64,000 bases of DNA from Tubiluchus corallicola (taxonomy: Eukaryota; Priapulida; Priapulimorpha; Priapulimorphida; Tubiluchidae): NCBI GenBank assembly GCA_030141605.1, contig JAQGDQ010000417.1, forward strand, positions 138,501 through 202,500, written 5' to 3'. Below, in pieces: positions 11,764 through 22,365 of this stretch. A program made the position numbers and the translations under genes. The number at the start of each line of letters is the position of its first letter. Position 1 is the first letter of the stretch. The notes beneath the pieces are model-generated. The model had not been told where the DNA came from. It did not search any database and worked only from the letters and a program-made list of their open reading frames with translations.

Positions 11764-12164
11764 ACTCTATAATATAGCAGAGTTCATGAGTCTCATGATG
11801 TTTTGGCTATACTACTCTATAATATAGCAGAGTTCATGAGTCTCGTGATGTTTTGGCTATACTACTCTATAATATAGCAGAGTTCATGAGTCTCATGATG
11901 TTTTGGCTATACTACTCTATAATATAGCAGAGTTCATGAGTCTCGTGATGTTTTGGCTATACTACTCTATAATATAGCAGAGTTCATGAGTCTCATGATG
12001 TTTTGGCTATACTACTCTATAATATAGCAGAGTTCATGAGTCTCATGATGTTTTGGCTATACTACTCTATAATATAGCAGAGTTCATGAGTCTCGTGATG
12101 TTTTGGCTATACTACTCTATAATATAGCAGAGTTCATGAGTCTCGTGATGTTTTGGCTATACTA
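11764..12164. repeat. Tandem repeat, eight copies of 50 bp (satellite S1)
   Basis: aatatagcag recurs every 50 bp from 11771 to 12121. Copies are identical except for one A/G position in tctc(a/g)tg, ordered A,G,A,G,A,A,G,G. With A, the unit contains a perfect 15-bp odd palindrome, tcatgagtctcatga. In the intron between polycystin exons j and k. Confidence 0.98.
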
Positions 12165-12560
12165 AAGTGCATTATTAAAATTGAAAATTAAACATTTCTG
12201 TGTATTATTGAGATTTTATTCACTTATGCAAAAAACCGTTTAGATATCTATAAAGCATAATGAACTGTAGTAACAGCGTAAGAAAGTTCATTAGTACCTC
12301 AATAATTGCCCTTAATTTTTTTTTATTTTTTGCCTTGTTATTTTTAAATTTTTTGACTTTTGATTTTGATACCTAAAAATGCAAAAATTTATGGAGCATA
12401 AATTCGGCCCTTACACTCCTGCAACTGGCAAGATGATCCCTAGGCCTGGGCTTTCCATGTTTCACACTTATTTTTAAATCAAATGGTTGGCAGGTCCGCT
12501 TTTCCATTTGCCTTTCTTCACATCAAAAAAGCTTTAGGCCTAAGGCAGTAACATTAACCT

Positions 12561-13110
12561 CTGACCTTCACCTCTGATCATTCATGTCTGACAAAGGTCA
12601 CTGAAGTTTGGTGACCTTGACCTCTGAGCATTCATGTCTGATGAATTTCAATGAAGTTTGATGACCTTGACCTCTGACCATTCATGTCTGACAAAGGTCA
12701 CTGAAGTTTGGTGACTTTGACCTCTGAGCATTCATGTCTGATGAATTTCAATGAAGTTTGATGACCTTGACCTCTGACCATTCATGTCTGTTGGAGGTCA
12801 ATCAAGTTTAGTGACCTTGACCTCTGATCATTCATGTCTGCTGGAGGTCAATAAAGTTTGGTGACCTAGACCTCTGATCACTCATGTCTGACGAAGGTCA
12901 ATGAAGTTTGGTGGCTTAGACCTCTGACTAATCATGTCTGCTCGATGTCAATCATGTTTGGTGACCTTGACTACTAACTTTTTCGTCCACATTCACGTCA
13001 GCTGGAGGTCAGTGAAGTTCAGTGACCTTGGCCCAAAATCTTTTACGTCCACAATCATGTTGGTTTGGTCCCGACTGTTGGAAGACAGTCAAGCTGGTGA
13101 CCTTGACCTC
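12561..13110. repeat. Degenerate tandem repeat, about 11 copies of 50 bp (satellite S2)
   Basis: gtgaccttga-type words recur at 12611, 12661, 12711, 12761, 12811, 12861, 12911 and 12961, an exact 50-bp period, more diverged than S1. Each unit carries tgaccttgacctctga and ttcatgtctg. Read on the minus strand, most units contain TCAAGGTCA. Same intron as S1. Confidence 0.93.
12611..13100 (-). promoter_or_regulatory. Cluster of TCAAGGTCA extended nuclear-receptor half-sites
   Basis: Perfect TCAAGGTCA (plus-strand tgaccttga) occurs at about 12612, 12662, 12762, 12812, 12962 and 13092; near matches are at 12712 and 12862. This nonamer is the known monomer site of ERR, SF-1 and FTZ-F1 type receptors. 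All sites face the direction of polycystin transcription, inside its intron. Function is an inference from the motif. Confidence 0.45.
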
Positions 13111-13241
13111 TACATTAATCTTTGTTGGAGGACACTCATGCTGGTCTGATATTAAATAAGGTGTAAAAAGCGCACCCTAGTTACCCTACTTCCGTCTGAC
13201 ACAAAATTACATGTAATGAAGGTAAGAAATGGACAACGTAC

Positions 13242-13421
13242 CTCTTGTCCCGGAACTGGAAGACAAGGACAGACAAAAGCAAGGTGAAAAAGGCAAACAA
13301 CATAAACTCTCTGATGAAGTATTTACTCTTACGTTCCCAAACTCGCCGTTCTCTCTCGGCGGCGACAAACTCTTCTTCCGGGGGTCTGTATGCTCGTCGC
13401 CGCTCAAAGATGGACTGAAAC
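13242..13421 (-). CDS. Polycystin-1-like exon j: basic helix and TM6 (S1)
   Basis: Reads RFQSIFERRRAYRPP, a charged helix (EEEFVAAERERRVWERK), then FMLFAFFTLLLSVLVF, the first helix of the channel-like domain, then FRDKR at the start of TOP. Acceptor atgttcag, donor GTACGT. One-base entry and phase 2 exit fit both neighbours. Confidence 0.93.
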
Positions 13422-13765
13422 CTGAACATAAATAAAATTGTAAAGTGGAACTTAGTCTTTAAGTATACATCAAAACAACATGTGGCGGTGTCAACAGCAA
13501 GGAATTTCTTCAAGACAAACATTAATACGAAATAGTAAACGTTTATTAATAGCGCTACCACCTCTGTCGCCGGCTTTGTGGGCACCATGTCTGGCAATAA
13601 GCACAGAATCAAGTGGAATTTTTAAGCTGTGCTGATCGCTGCGCAAAACTTGTTCCCATGCCGTTCACAATTGCAATCTATTGTTGGACCAGCATCGTAT
13701 ACTCCGGCTGCTCATTATTAGCTGGGCTAAAACAGGCAACATTTGTACAAACAAATAATTCATAC

Positions 13766-14370
13766 CTCTCATACTCGCCAATGTCTTCTTCCTTATCCCG
13801 CACGTAAGGCTCTATGGGTACGTTATTTAAAGTATGCTGCACCTCAGCCGGTTCCTTGAACATAAGTGACAAAAGTACCGCGTAGAGCACAACTTTCACA
13901 GGTTCAATAATGAAAATTGTCTGAAAGAACGACACCAGCATGGAAATCAACCAATCAGTGCTTTTCTTATAACCGTATTTCAGACCGTACAGCATGACTA
14001 GATAAGAGGAAATGAGGCAAGTGACGATGACGATCACCCATCCTATATAAACACACCACCAAGGTAACAGATTCCCCGGTCCCGCCTCGACGGTAAAGAA
14101 ATTTCTCATGGCTGAAGGCAATTTTGAAGCCTCTCTCCGCACTTTTGCTTCCTGTATCAAATCATAGCTCCGCTCCTCAACTATGGTGTCTCTTTCTCTC
14201 AGGAACAACGTGACCATTTGCTTCTTCCTCGTTTCCTCGAGTTCTCTTAACAATTCTTCAGAATCAGCCTTTGCTTCGTAAAGCCACAAAAGAATTGCTT
14301 TCATGCTGTCATCGGTTTTTGTAATGTGCCGATTTAGATAGTCCACGGACAATTCAAACTCTTGGTCAAC
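13766..14370 (-). CDS. Polycystin-1-like exon i: coiled linker, TM4 and TM5
   Basis: 201 codons. A charged helical stretch (EELLRELEETRKKQ) precedes LPWWCVYIGWVIVI and the YGLKYG loop, then WLISMLVSFFQTIFIIEPVK, all hallmarks of polycystin-1 TM4-TM5 (PWWCxYxxW ... YGxxxG ... SxxxSFFQxxxxxxPxK). It ends in a cytosolic acidic tail. Acceptor cttttcag, donor GTATGAA, exit phase 2. Confidence 0.96.
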
Positions 14371-14854
14371 CTGAAAAGATAAAGCCGCTTTAGTGCCAAA
14401 ATGTATTGGCTAAAGGTGGATAAAATCTTCGGCTAAATAAAGAAAAAAGTTCGGTCAAGTTGACAGACTGGACACTGTACATTCATATCTCGGTTTGCTG
14501 GTTATCGCCTTTATGGATATCGGACAAAATCTGGTCTGTTAAAAATTCCTGCATGCTATTGACTTTTCCTTTAAAATGTCAAATGTTTGAAGTTCATAAT
14601 TTTGACAAAGGCAATGATAATTTTGATGATTTAATGCAAACCTATAAACTACAAAATTTACTAATCTGCAAAGGAGCAGCCACCTCTGAAATGAACTTAC
14701 AGCTATTAAAAACTTAAAACACAAGAACACCCTTCACTTATATAAGCTTTAAACTTAAAAAATTTGTATCTTGAAATTTTATATCACTTATATGTTGTAC
14801 CATTGCATACAGAGCTTGCATTAGCAGTAACAATGTACAAAATTTGTAAATTTG

Positions 14855-15005
14855 AACTCCCACGATGACCACTAGGCGCAGTCATTTTGACGGTAAGTCA
14901 TATGGAATAGTAGAGATAACATTGCGCAAAGTTTGAAAAAATAACCAGAGCAATCTAGCAAACTCTTCAATAAATAAGCAAGAGCTTAAATTACTTTATC
15001 TTTTC
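14855..15005 (+). repeat. Dispersed repeat family R1, copy 2
   Basis: Contains gaccactaggcgcagtcatt, ttgacggtaagtcat, ggaatagtagagataacatt and aaagtttgaaaaaataacca, closely matched at 16690-16830 and, inverted, at 9655-9805. Confidence 0.85.
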
Positions 15006-15179
15006 AGTAAAATTATAAATATGTATTTTGTGAGTCAGTGGTGCACACTGGGAAGTGTAAGTTAAAGCAATATAACTTTGTGTAGAAAAGTTTTCTTTAA
15101 AACTCCCTTTAAAATTGTCTTTTCTTCCCGTTAAATTAAAAATTCGGTGAAAGAAAGAAACTAACTCTGAATTTTGTCA

Positions 15180-15265
15180 AGGTCTAAACAATTGTGGCCA
15201 AGAGTGATTTGAACTCACACAAATACGGGTTTGTGGATTCAACACTTATCAAATCACTCACTCCA
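15180..15265 (-). other. tRNA-like / SINE-head-like segment
   Basis: On the minus strand GTGAGTTCAAATCAC forms a 4-bp stem around a 7-nt loop and matches the pol III B box (GGTTCAAATCC-like). An A-box-like tgatttgataagtg lies about 45 nt upstream. Pairing elsewhere is poor, so a functional tRNA is unlikely; a tRNA-derived SINE remnant fits better. Confidence 0.3.
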
Positions 15266-15284
15266 GTAAATACAAAAAGCTCAC

Positions 15285-15444
15285 CGCAGGTTCGTCTTCC
15301 ACGGTAGAATCTACCGATGATCTGGTTAATGAAGAGCGTTTTATAGAGGAACTTGACAGTCGTCGAATAGAATCTGACGAAAATCGTCTAGATCTCTCTC
15401 TAAACGTTCGTGGCTGCTGTCCAGTAGTTGCTGATTCTCTAAAA
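15285..15444 (-). CDS. Polycystin-1-like exon h: Ser/Arg linker with RRxS motifs
   Basis: 53 codons containing RTFRERSRRFSSDSIRRLSS and SIKRSSLTRSS, then a short acidic end. Two RRxS motifs (RRFS, RRLS) and a KRSS motif are basophilic (PKA/CaMK-type) phosphorylation consensus sites in the TM3-TM4 cytosolic loop. Donor GTGAGC; two acceptors 6 bp apart (ctttttag, ttttag) are possible and keep frame. Confidence 0.85.
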
Positions 15445-15586
15445 CTAAAAAGAAATAAATATGTTAATGATATATAATGAAGTACGTAATTATAAGGGAC
15501 CAAGGTTTCTTGATTAAAAGTGTAGATACACAAATCATTCAATAATTGTAATTAATAAATAGTATTATCGCTAATAATAGTATATA

Positions 15587-16018
15587 CAGTCAACCCTAAT
15601 TAAACCGGACTAATTGGGGGGGGTCCAGTTTAGCCGATTGTCCGATTTATCCGATATGCCTATATATGGTCTATATTATACAGGAATAATCACCTTAATA
15701 AGGCCTATATACATTGCACTATATACCGTGCAATGTATACTATACTGTATATTACTTTAAAATAGTTAACCCGTGAGGATAAAGAAATTAGTGAGTGCTT
15801 TCGATGGGGTAAGCAAACTGAATTTTGGCGGGAATCGTAGCAGCCTGGGCGGCACCGCGAGCCGCTTCGGCCCATCAATGGCTTGTGGTGAGTAGGTTGG
15901 CCGTGCTGTGTTTAGCGCTCCGGCTCGGTCGGAAATCGGTCAGTTTCCTTTACCACGGATGATGTCCGTCTTATCCAATATCCGGGCTAACAGGGTCCGG
16001 TTAAATGAGGGTCGACTG
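15587..16018. mobile_element. TA-flanked MITE (432 bp), pogo/Tc1-mariner-like
   Basis: Ends cagtcaaccctaattaaacc (15587) and, inverted, cagtcgaccctcatttaacc (16018) form a terminal inverted repeat of about 30 bp, and both flanks are TA (15585-15586, 16019-16020). CAGTCGACCCTC-type ends with a TA target are typical of pogo/Tigger and related mariner elements. It includes a G8 run at 15616 and a GC-rich centre. Confidence 0.88.
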
Positions 16019-16490
16019 TAGTTATTTTTTGAATAAAATAGTATATTTTTCAGTAAAATATAACTTTACAGTCGAATCACGATAATACGATTCTGCTTAC
16101 AATAAAATTCTCAGTAGTATGACTATTTTATTATGTCCCTGCCTGTCGCAGATGTGAGCATTTAATTTACAGTTTATTATTAATTTTGATTTGTAGTTTT
16201 AAACTTTAGTCTTTCATTACCGCTAAGTCAGTGCTGACATCTGTTTGTACCCTTGGAAGTTTCCAATATATGTATGTACTTGCTACTGCTATATGTTTGT
16301 ATGGAACTGGGTTACTGGGCTTCTCTGTGAATGCAGTAGTTTTTCACACTTGGTAGCAAGATGAGAGGACAGGCAATAGGGTTAAACAGTTGTGTGGTTA
16401 TAATAACGTTTTGACCCAATGATATATTGGCTGGTGGATTTACTCTAACTTTTACTACTGTTGATTATGTTTACCATTTTCTTGTATATG

Positions 16491-16607
16491 TGGATTGACT
16501 ATGAGACTATGATTTTGAGTAAAATACAGATTGCAAAGTTAAACCAATGTGGACTGACTATGAGATTATGATTTTGAGTAAAATACAGATCACAAAGTTA
16601 AACCATG
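16491..16607. repeat. Local tandem duplication (2 x 58 bp)
   Basis: gtggattgactatgagac... at 16491 is repeated with few changes from 16549 (gtggactgactatgagat...), including gattttgagtaaaatacaga. Confidence 0.85.
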
Positions 16608-16689
16608 TTTTCATCCAGTGATTACATCTGTTTAACACGAACATCGCAACTTCAAAAACAGTCTGATAAACCTGCCAATGTCGGTTGTT

Positions 16690-16830
16690 GATGACCAATG
16701 ACCACTAGACGCAGTCATTTTGACGGCAAGTCATTTGGAATAGTAGAGATAACATTGAGCAAAGTTTGAAAAAATAACCAGAGCATTCGTAGCAAACTGT
16801 TCACTAACTAAGCAAGAGTTTAAATGAGTT
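16690..16830 (+). repeat. Dispersed repeat family R1, copy 3
   Basis: Direct copy of 14855-15005 (gaccactagacgcagtcatt, ttgacggcaagtcat, aaagtttgaaaaaataacca). About 60 bp downstream lies polycystin exon g. Confidence 0.85.
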
Positions 16831-16902
16831 TAAAAAAGTACGAAAAACAAAAACGTTTTTCCATATACGTAAACAACATTGACTGTGCTAACTAAATCTC
16901 AC

Positions 16903-17027
16903 TGCAAATACTTGTCAGGTTTATTGGTTTGGCGATTCGAAGCTTCTCTCGAAGGCTTTTTCAAACTCCGGCGATGTCCTTTACTTTGAGACACAGACGA
17001 CAAAGTACTCTTGTGTTTAACAGAATC
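16903..17027 (-). CDS. Polycystin-1-like exon g: basic cytosolic linker
   Basis: Reads DSVKHKSTLSSVSQSKGHRR and on to DKYLH (His split by the splice). Ser/Lys/Arg-rich, no domain. Acceptor atttttag, donor GTGAGA; leaves in phase 2, matching the one-base entry of the next exon. Confidence 0.78.
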
Positions 17028-17330
17028 CTAAAAATAACAGATTAGTAATTAGTAATTAAGACGGAATACCCGAGAAGAATGATTCAGTCCTAATTCTGCA
17101 AACATAGAATTTAGAATTGGAATTAGAATTTATTGCTAGTTTTACCACGACCATACAATGATAATTTACACAGAAAGCACTAAATGAACACAAATTTTGC
17201 TGCAGAAAAAATATTAATATAAAATTTTTATTGAAGCTACTGGTATGCCTCTGGACAGCACCAGGAAGAAAATCTTGTGTTGGTGCTACCAAAATTATTG
17301 GTAAATTTGAGAAACAGAAATGCATTAAAT

Positions 17331-17504
<174 letters not shown>

Positions 17505-18380
17505 ACTCACTTACTCATCAAAAAATACCAATAACCATAAGATCAATAATTATATATAATTTAGCAGTTTTTACACTACAGCATTGCAGTAATTTTTAAC
17601 TAATTTGTAATTTAACTAAATAACCAATTTTAAAAGTAATAAAAGAATATACATACATTATTCCCCCCAAATCATGAGTTTTCAAAACACACAACACGAA
17701 AATATTTTAACGGCTTATAAACTCCACTGGGTTAACAAAATTCAGTCTACTCCACCAGATCAGACATGATCATGTGATCATGCTTAAAAATCGCCACAAG
17801 CAGACAACAAGAGAAGGCTGCTAAGAACGCTAATGCTAAATTTCCAGCACAGTTGAGAATCAGACATTTGAATTAATTATTTACAATCTTAGCTTCAAAA
17901 TTACCACTTGATGAATTAAACCTGGAGCACAGCCTGGATTGACTATGACTGGAAAAACTATGGAGAACTTGTCCATGAATTTATACCAGCTTCTTAAAAT
18001 ATGTTATTATTTCTGAACTATCCTGTATACTACCCAATTGGGTTAAAGGAAAACAGGATGATTTTTCATATCCTACATAATTTTGAAGTACGGAGAAATG
18101 TATAAATTTCAACATCTATAATAATGCCAAAGCTTTTTTTACGACAAATAATAGCTCAAAAACGGAATAAATGGCGGGCATATCTTCAGTGATTTGCATC
18201 ACAAACTAACATAATTTTCAACAGCACAAACATTTCAGGAGCGTGTTGCACGTGTTTGCGAAAGTGAAAATTGAAGTACAGTGCTACTGCAACAGATTCA
18301 GTGTGTTCTGATAAAACTAGGCGAGTTTTAAGATAAAAATTCAAATTCAAATTTACTGCTGTGCTCACAAAAGAGATATC

Positions 18381-18657
18381 AAACGTGTGTTGTTCGTCAT
18401 AAACTAACACACCTAAACTGAAAGGTACAGCACCTGTTTCTTTTGCAATGTGTTTCTGAAATGCAGGCGCTATTGCCGTCTAACTTCCAAATAGTGAAAT
18501 GCATGTAACAGTGAAGAACTAGCGGCGCGAATATGAAATTGTGTTTGTGCAGTTATAATTCTTTCATGTAAGCCTTCCTGGGAAAAATAGTTTGTTTCCT
18601 TTCAGTATTTTATAGAATAGATTGTTTTGAGCTGCAGTTTAAGATTGGGTCCTGCTG
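18381..18657 (+). repeat. Dispersed repeat family R2, copy 2
   Basis: Diverged direct copy of 11378-11645 (see shared words there). It ends about 55 bp before polycystin exon f on the plus coordinate. Confidence 0.8.
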
Positions 18658-18713
18658 TCCTTAAGTTTATTTAATAAGTGAATAAATTAGTAATTTTGTT
18701 AAAAAGCCGCTAC

Positions 18714-18819
18714 CCAATCAGATATTTTCTCCACTTCCTCATCTTTGTTTTCTAATGAATGAGGTGCAGTAATGTAGACAGAAGATCCGTTCTGCGTCTC
18801 CTCTTGGTTTTCTTCATCC
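18714..18819 (-). CDS. Polycystin-1-like exon f: acidic cytosolic linker
   Basis: 35 codons of low-complexity, acidic sequence (DEENQEETQNGSS ... ENKDEEVEKISDW) between TM3 and TM4. It is supported by reading frame, the cttgtag acceptor and phase agreement with both neighbours. The donor GTAGCG is weak, so the exact 3' end is less certain. Confidence 0.75.
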
Positions 18820-18974
18820 CTACAAGAAGACGAATGTAAATAAAGGGGGAACTATCCGAGATTTAATGATTGCAAAAACACGGGGATACTGGACGTTTAA
18901 GTTTAACATTCTAGTGCGGTTTTCAAACAATCGGTCTGCAGAACAGGCGATCTAAGTGATGGTGCATTGTTTAT

Positions 18975-19700
18975 TAATTAACCCTTTCACTACGGAAGGT
19001 GGCACACTGCCGCCTATGTTTTTCATGCAAGGGACGGAAGGCGGTAGACTGCCGCCCAAGTTCAGCACTGAGTGCAGTCACCCGGGTCTGTTTATTTCAC
19101 TGCTACGGCCATTGTAGAAACATTGTAGAAAAGTTTGACAGTAGTGGGGTTGGAGTTGTTTCACAACGAGTAATGCTAACCAGCCAATCAGAACCAACTT
19201 CATATCAACTTCTTTTCGAAAATGTAGTGACATATGTTGGTCATCATATTGTGATCTATGATAACAAGACTTCATAATTCACTACATGTCGTAACTAAAA
19301 AAAATTATAAAAAAAGAAAAGAAAGAAAAGCGTAAAATGAAACACTTAGCAACAGTTTATAACTGACACTTACGCGTTGAGTCAAAATGCAAACCAAGGG
19401 GTTCAACCAAAAATTACTGAATCACGACTGAGTTAATAACAGCAACCAAGAAAAACAAAATGAAACCGAAGCCGAACATGGCCCAGAATGCACTGCCCTC
19501 GAATCTACAAGAACTGGTTACACGCTCGAGAAAATTGGCCTAGAAAACTGAGCTCTGATTGGCTCACGCAATTTTACACTCAATACACTACAATTTCACG
19601 AAGCCCGTGGTTTCTGAGAAGGTCTAATCCTGCGAGCCGCTACAATATGAACTTCTTTTCGAAAATGCAAAGTGACATATCTTGGTCATCATATGTGCCT
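18975..19700. repeat. Degraded repeat region with a TTAA-CCCTTT start and internal direct repeats
   Basis: ttaaccctttcactacggaa at 18977 resembles a piggyBac end at a TTAA target, followed by two copies of ggaaggyggyanactgccgcc (18994-19050). cttcttttcgaaaatg with following tgacatat(g/c)ttggtcatcat occurs at 19209 and 19650. No inverted partner end was found, so the element class is unproven. Confidence 0.35.
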
Positions 19701-19835
19701 GTTATTGTCAAATAGTTATTTTTAATTAATTTATTAAAATAACTATTCATTTCATTACTTGAGTTAATCTCTTACTACTGGTATTTTTGCATAAACTGTC
19801 ATGCATAAAGATAGCCACATAAGAATACAACTTAC

Positions 19836-19968
19836 GAATGAGAATCAGTTACTATATAATTAGATGCAGGCTGTTCCGGTGAATCCTCGGTTGGTCGCTG
19901 CTTGGAACCACGGAAAATTTGTATGATTATAAGATTAATTGGAAGTACAACTAGCAAACTGGAAAAAC
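19836..19968 (-). CDS. Polycystin-1-like exon e: TM3
   Basis: Reads FSSLLVVLPINLIIIQIFRG then a basic, Pro/Glu-containing cytosolic start (SKQRPTEDSPEQP). The LPxNLxIxxxFR pattern is the TM3 end of polycystin-1 proteins. Acceptor attttgcag, donor GTAAGTTG; two-base entry, phase 2 exit. Confidence 0.92.
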
Positions 19969-20219
19969 CTGCAAAATAAATAACGAAAATAGAGAAAACA
20001 GTAATAAAATGGACTACAAATCTCGAACTTCAGTTTGTGTTCCCTTCTGGGAAAAAAGAAATTAAGCAAATCCCGGCAATAAAGCAATGAGTTTTAACTA
20101 AAATGCATCATAATTAAATCCGCCATCGATATTAAGTTTTTATCGCCATTGCTAGTTTGTTAGGTTTTACACAAAAACAACTTTCAAAGCAGAACAAAGG
20201 AATTGGATTTCAGCACAAG

Positions 20220-20592
20220 AAGTATAATATTTATTTATTCATTTATTATTTATTTATTTATTTATTTTCACCAAGTAAACTACAAACTACAAATAGAAAT
20301 TTACAACATAGCTGAAAAAAAAACAACACAAAAAATTAATATATTTGAACTACAAATAGTAAAGCCGTGTGGCTGAGGAGATCCAAAAATGGCAAAACAG
20401 CCACATAAATTAAAGGCAACCGCAGGAAAAAAAGGAAAAGGAGAAAGAGAGGGAGGGATGAAAACAATGAAAAAGAAGAAAGACAGAGAAACAGAAAGAG
20501 TAAGTCGATGTGAAAACCGGTGTTGTGCCAATGATATTAATAATAAAATAATAACAACGATGCCAATGATATTAATAATAAAATAATAATAA
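20220..20592. repeat. Low-complexity AT and purine tracts
   Basis: A (TTTA)n-like tract lies at 20226-20270; a purine-rich stretch (aaaaaaggaaaaggagaaag type) lies at 20425-20500; and gccaatgatattaataataa is duplicated at 20527 and 20561. No coding evidence. Confidence 0.7.
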
Positions 20593-20789
20593 AGTCATTA
20601 TCACCATTAATATATTTTCAAGCTGAATTGACAAAATTTGTGTGAACTCACATAGTGCCATAAAGACAGCATATATAACAATTACGTATGTGACAAAAAT
20701 TAGTGTATGTATTAATGAAAAACATTTTGCAATAGCGTTTAAACGCATGGTAGCTGCAGCCTTATCAGTAACATATTGAGGTATGTCAC

Positions 20790-21133
20790 TGATGAGGGAA
20801 TTTTTTTTTCAAAATCTCATTCCACCTGTTGTAGGCATTGAGGTATTTATTAGTATTCCACCCACTCCTATATGCAGCTAACAGCGTAAATTCTTCTACT
20901 CTTAAAGACAGATTTGGCTGAAGTTGTCGAACATCTTTATTTATCTTAGCCATCCAAGTTGTTTTAGGTTTACCAGGTGGTTTTTTGCAAGGTTTTAAGG
21001 CTTCCTTTAAGGTGATTCTTACTGTTGCTTCATTTGGTAATCTTAGAAGATGTCCTAGCCATCTTATTCTTCGGAACTTGACTTTTGAACTCCAACAAAT
21101 TTCTTTTGTTCTGGTGTATAAATCTTCATTTTA
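20790..21133 (-). pseudogene. 3' end of a non-LTR retrotransposon ORF2 (fragment)
   Basis: The minus frame reads KFRRIRWLGHLLRLPNEA and later KKPPGKPKTTWMAKINKD, the well-known LINE C-terminal pattern R-W-x-G-H-(x)-x-R-x-(P) ... (G)(R/K)P(x)(T)W after the reverse transcriptase. An in-frame TAA precedes it (about 21134) and no endonuclease or RT is attached. It sits in a polycystin intron in the same orientation as the gene. Confidence 0.8.
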
Positions 21134-21677
21134 TACGAGAGAATAAATAGTTTATTTCAGAGATCGTTTTGCAAAAAATGAGCGTATAGCCGGTGGTCAG
21201 ACCGAATCTCCACCACGAGTGATAATAAACTAAGTATGCTGAATATCCTGTTTCATTTCTCAGTATCGTGAGTTTTATGAGAAATCGACGAGGAATACTG
21301 TTGTGGAGATCGCTGGCATCTATTAGAATTAAATAGAACATTGTAGAATGTTCCGTTAGAATAATCGTCTTACCTTGTAGAATGTTCTAGAAAGAAACAA
21401 CTAGAATGTTCCCTGGCATCCTATATAAGGCAAAGTAGGCCGCTGAGAGACACACGCAGATTCACACGGACGCCACTTACACATTCTCTTGTATACCTGT
21501 ATTTTCAGATACACTTAAACGATTTTCCAGATTTTCACGTTTACTGTAATCATTTCGCATTACTGCATACTTTTGCGGTGTAGAATTCTCGCTTAATAAA
21601 CTAGTTTAATTTGACGAAGTGTTCTCTGGTTTTCTCTACGAGCCTTCCGAGAGAAACAAAACACAACAAACACGTAC

Positions 21678-21813
21678 CTATACGAACGTGTGCCCAAGAA
21701 AACGCGATTTCGCCAATGGAAACCTGATCTTCTGGATTATCAGTAGGAATGCCGTAGTACATTATGTTGCTCAACATGGTAGTGAGCATCAGAGAGAGGG
21801 CACAAGATAATCT
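21678..21813 (-). CDS. Polycystin-1-like exon d: TM2
   Basis: Starts RLSCALSLMLTTMLSNIMYY, the family's TM2 (R-L-x-C-x-x-x-L-x-x-x-M-x-x-N-x-M-x-Y/F), followed by an extracellular Asp/Glu-bearing loop and FSWAHVRIG. Acceptor tttgtag, donor GTACGTG. Leaves in phase 1 (G|GT). Confidence 0.93.
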
Positions 21814-22102
21814 CTACAAACAAGCAGAAAACAATTAAACAAACGAGAACATATCCATCACTTGTTAGAGGTTACGTTATGTTTTCCTGAATAAATTACA
21901 GATAGTTTGCATGAAGTATTCTGACACCTTAACGAAGGTAATAATTATAGCCTATGGTCGCGTTGTGGGCCATTACTGGCATTATGGCATGTACGGTATT
22001 GGCCCAGTACAGGCAAGCCAAAACCGGTAATTGGACCAGTAACTTGCCTGTACCACGTCAGATCCGTCATGTTTACTGACCCAATTCTGGGTGCCAGCAA
22101 TA

Positions 22103-22365
22103 GCCCGGCATGGAACCAGTTATTGTGCCGGAATTGGCTGTATTAAGGCTTCATTAAGGCCCGACTCAAGCAGCCAGCGCTGGCCCAGCATGGAACCAGT
22201 TACTGTGCAAGAATTGGCTGTATTAAGGCCCGACTCAAGCAGCCAGCGCTGGCCCAGCATGGAACCAGTTATTGTACTAGAATTGGCTGTATTAAGGCTT
22301 CATTAAGGCCCGACTCAAGCAGCCAGCGCTGGCCCAGCATGGAACCAGTTACTGTGCAAGAATTA
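22103..22365. repeat. Tandem repeat with 80/69/80-bp periods
   Basis: tggaaccagtta recurs at 22111, 22191, 22260 and 22340. The 69-bp unit lacks an 11-bp block (cttcattaagg). Each unit holds the perfect 12-bp palindrome gccagcgctggc. More diverged related words (ggcattatggcatg, ggcccagtac) lie just upstream from 21970. Confidence 0.93.

Noticed and set aside
13181-13612. 143-codon ORF as a complete gene
   Set aside because: Only 13242-13421 is exon; both ends of the ORF are intron read-through beyond good splice sites.
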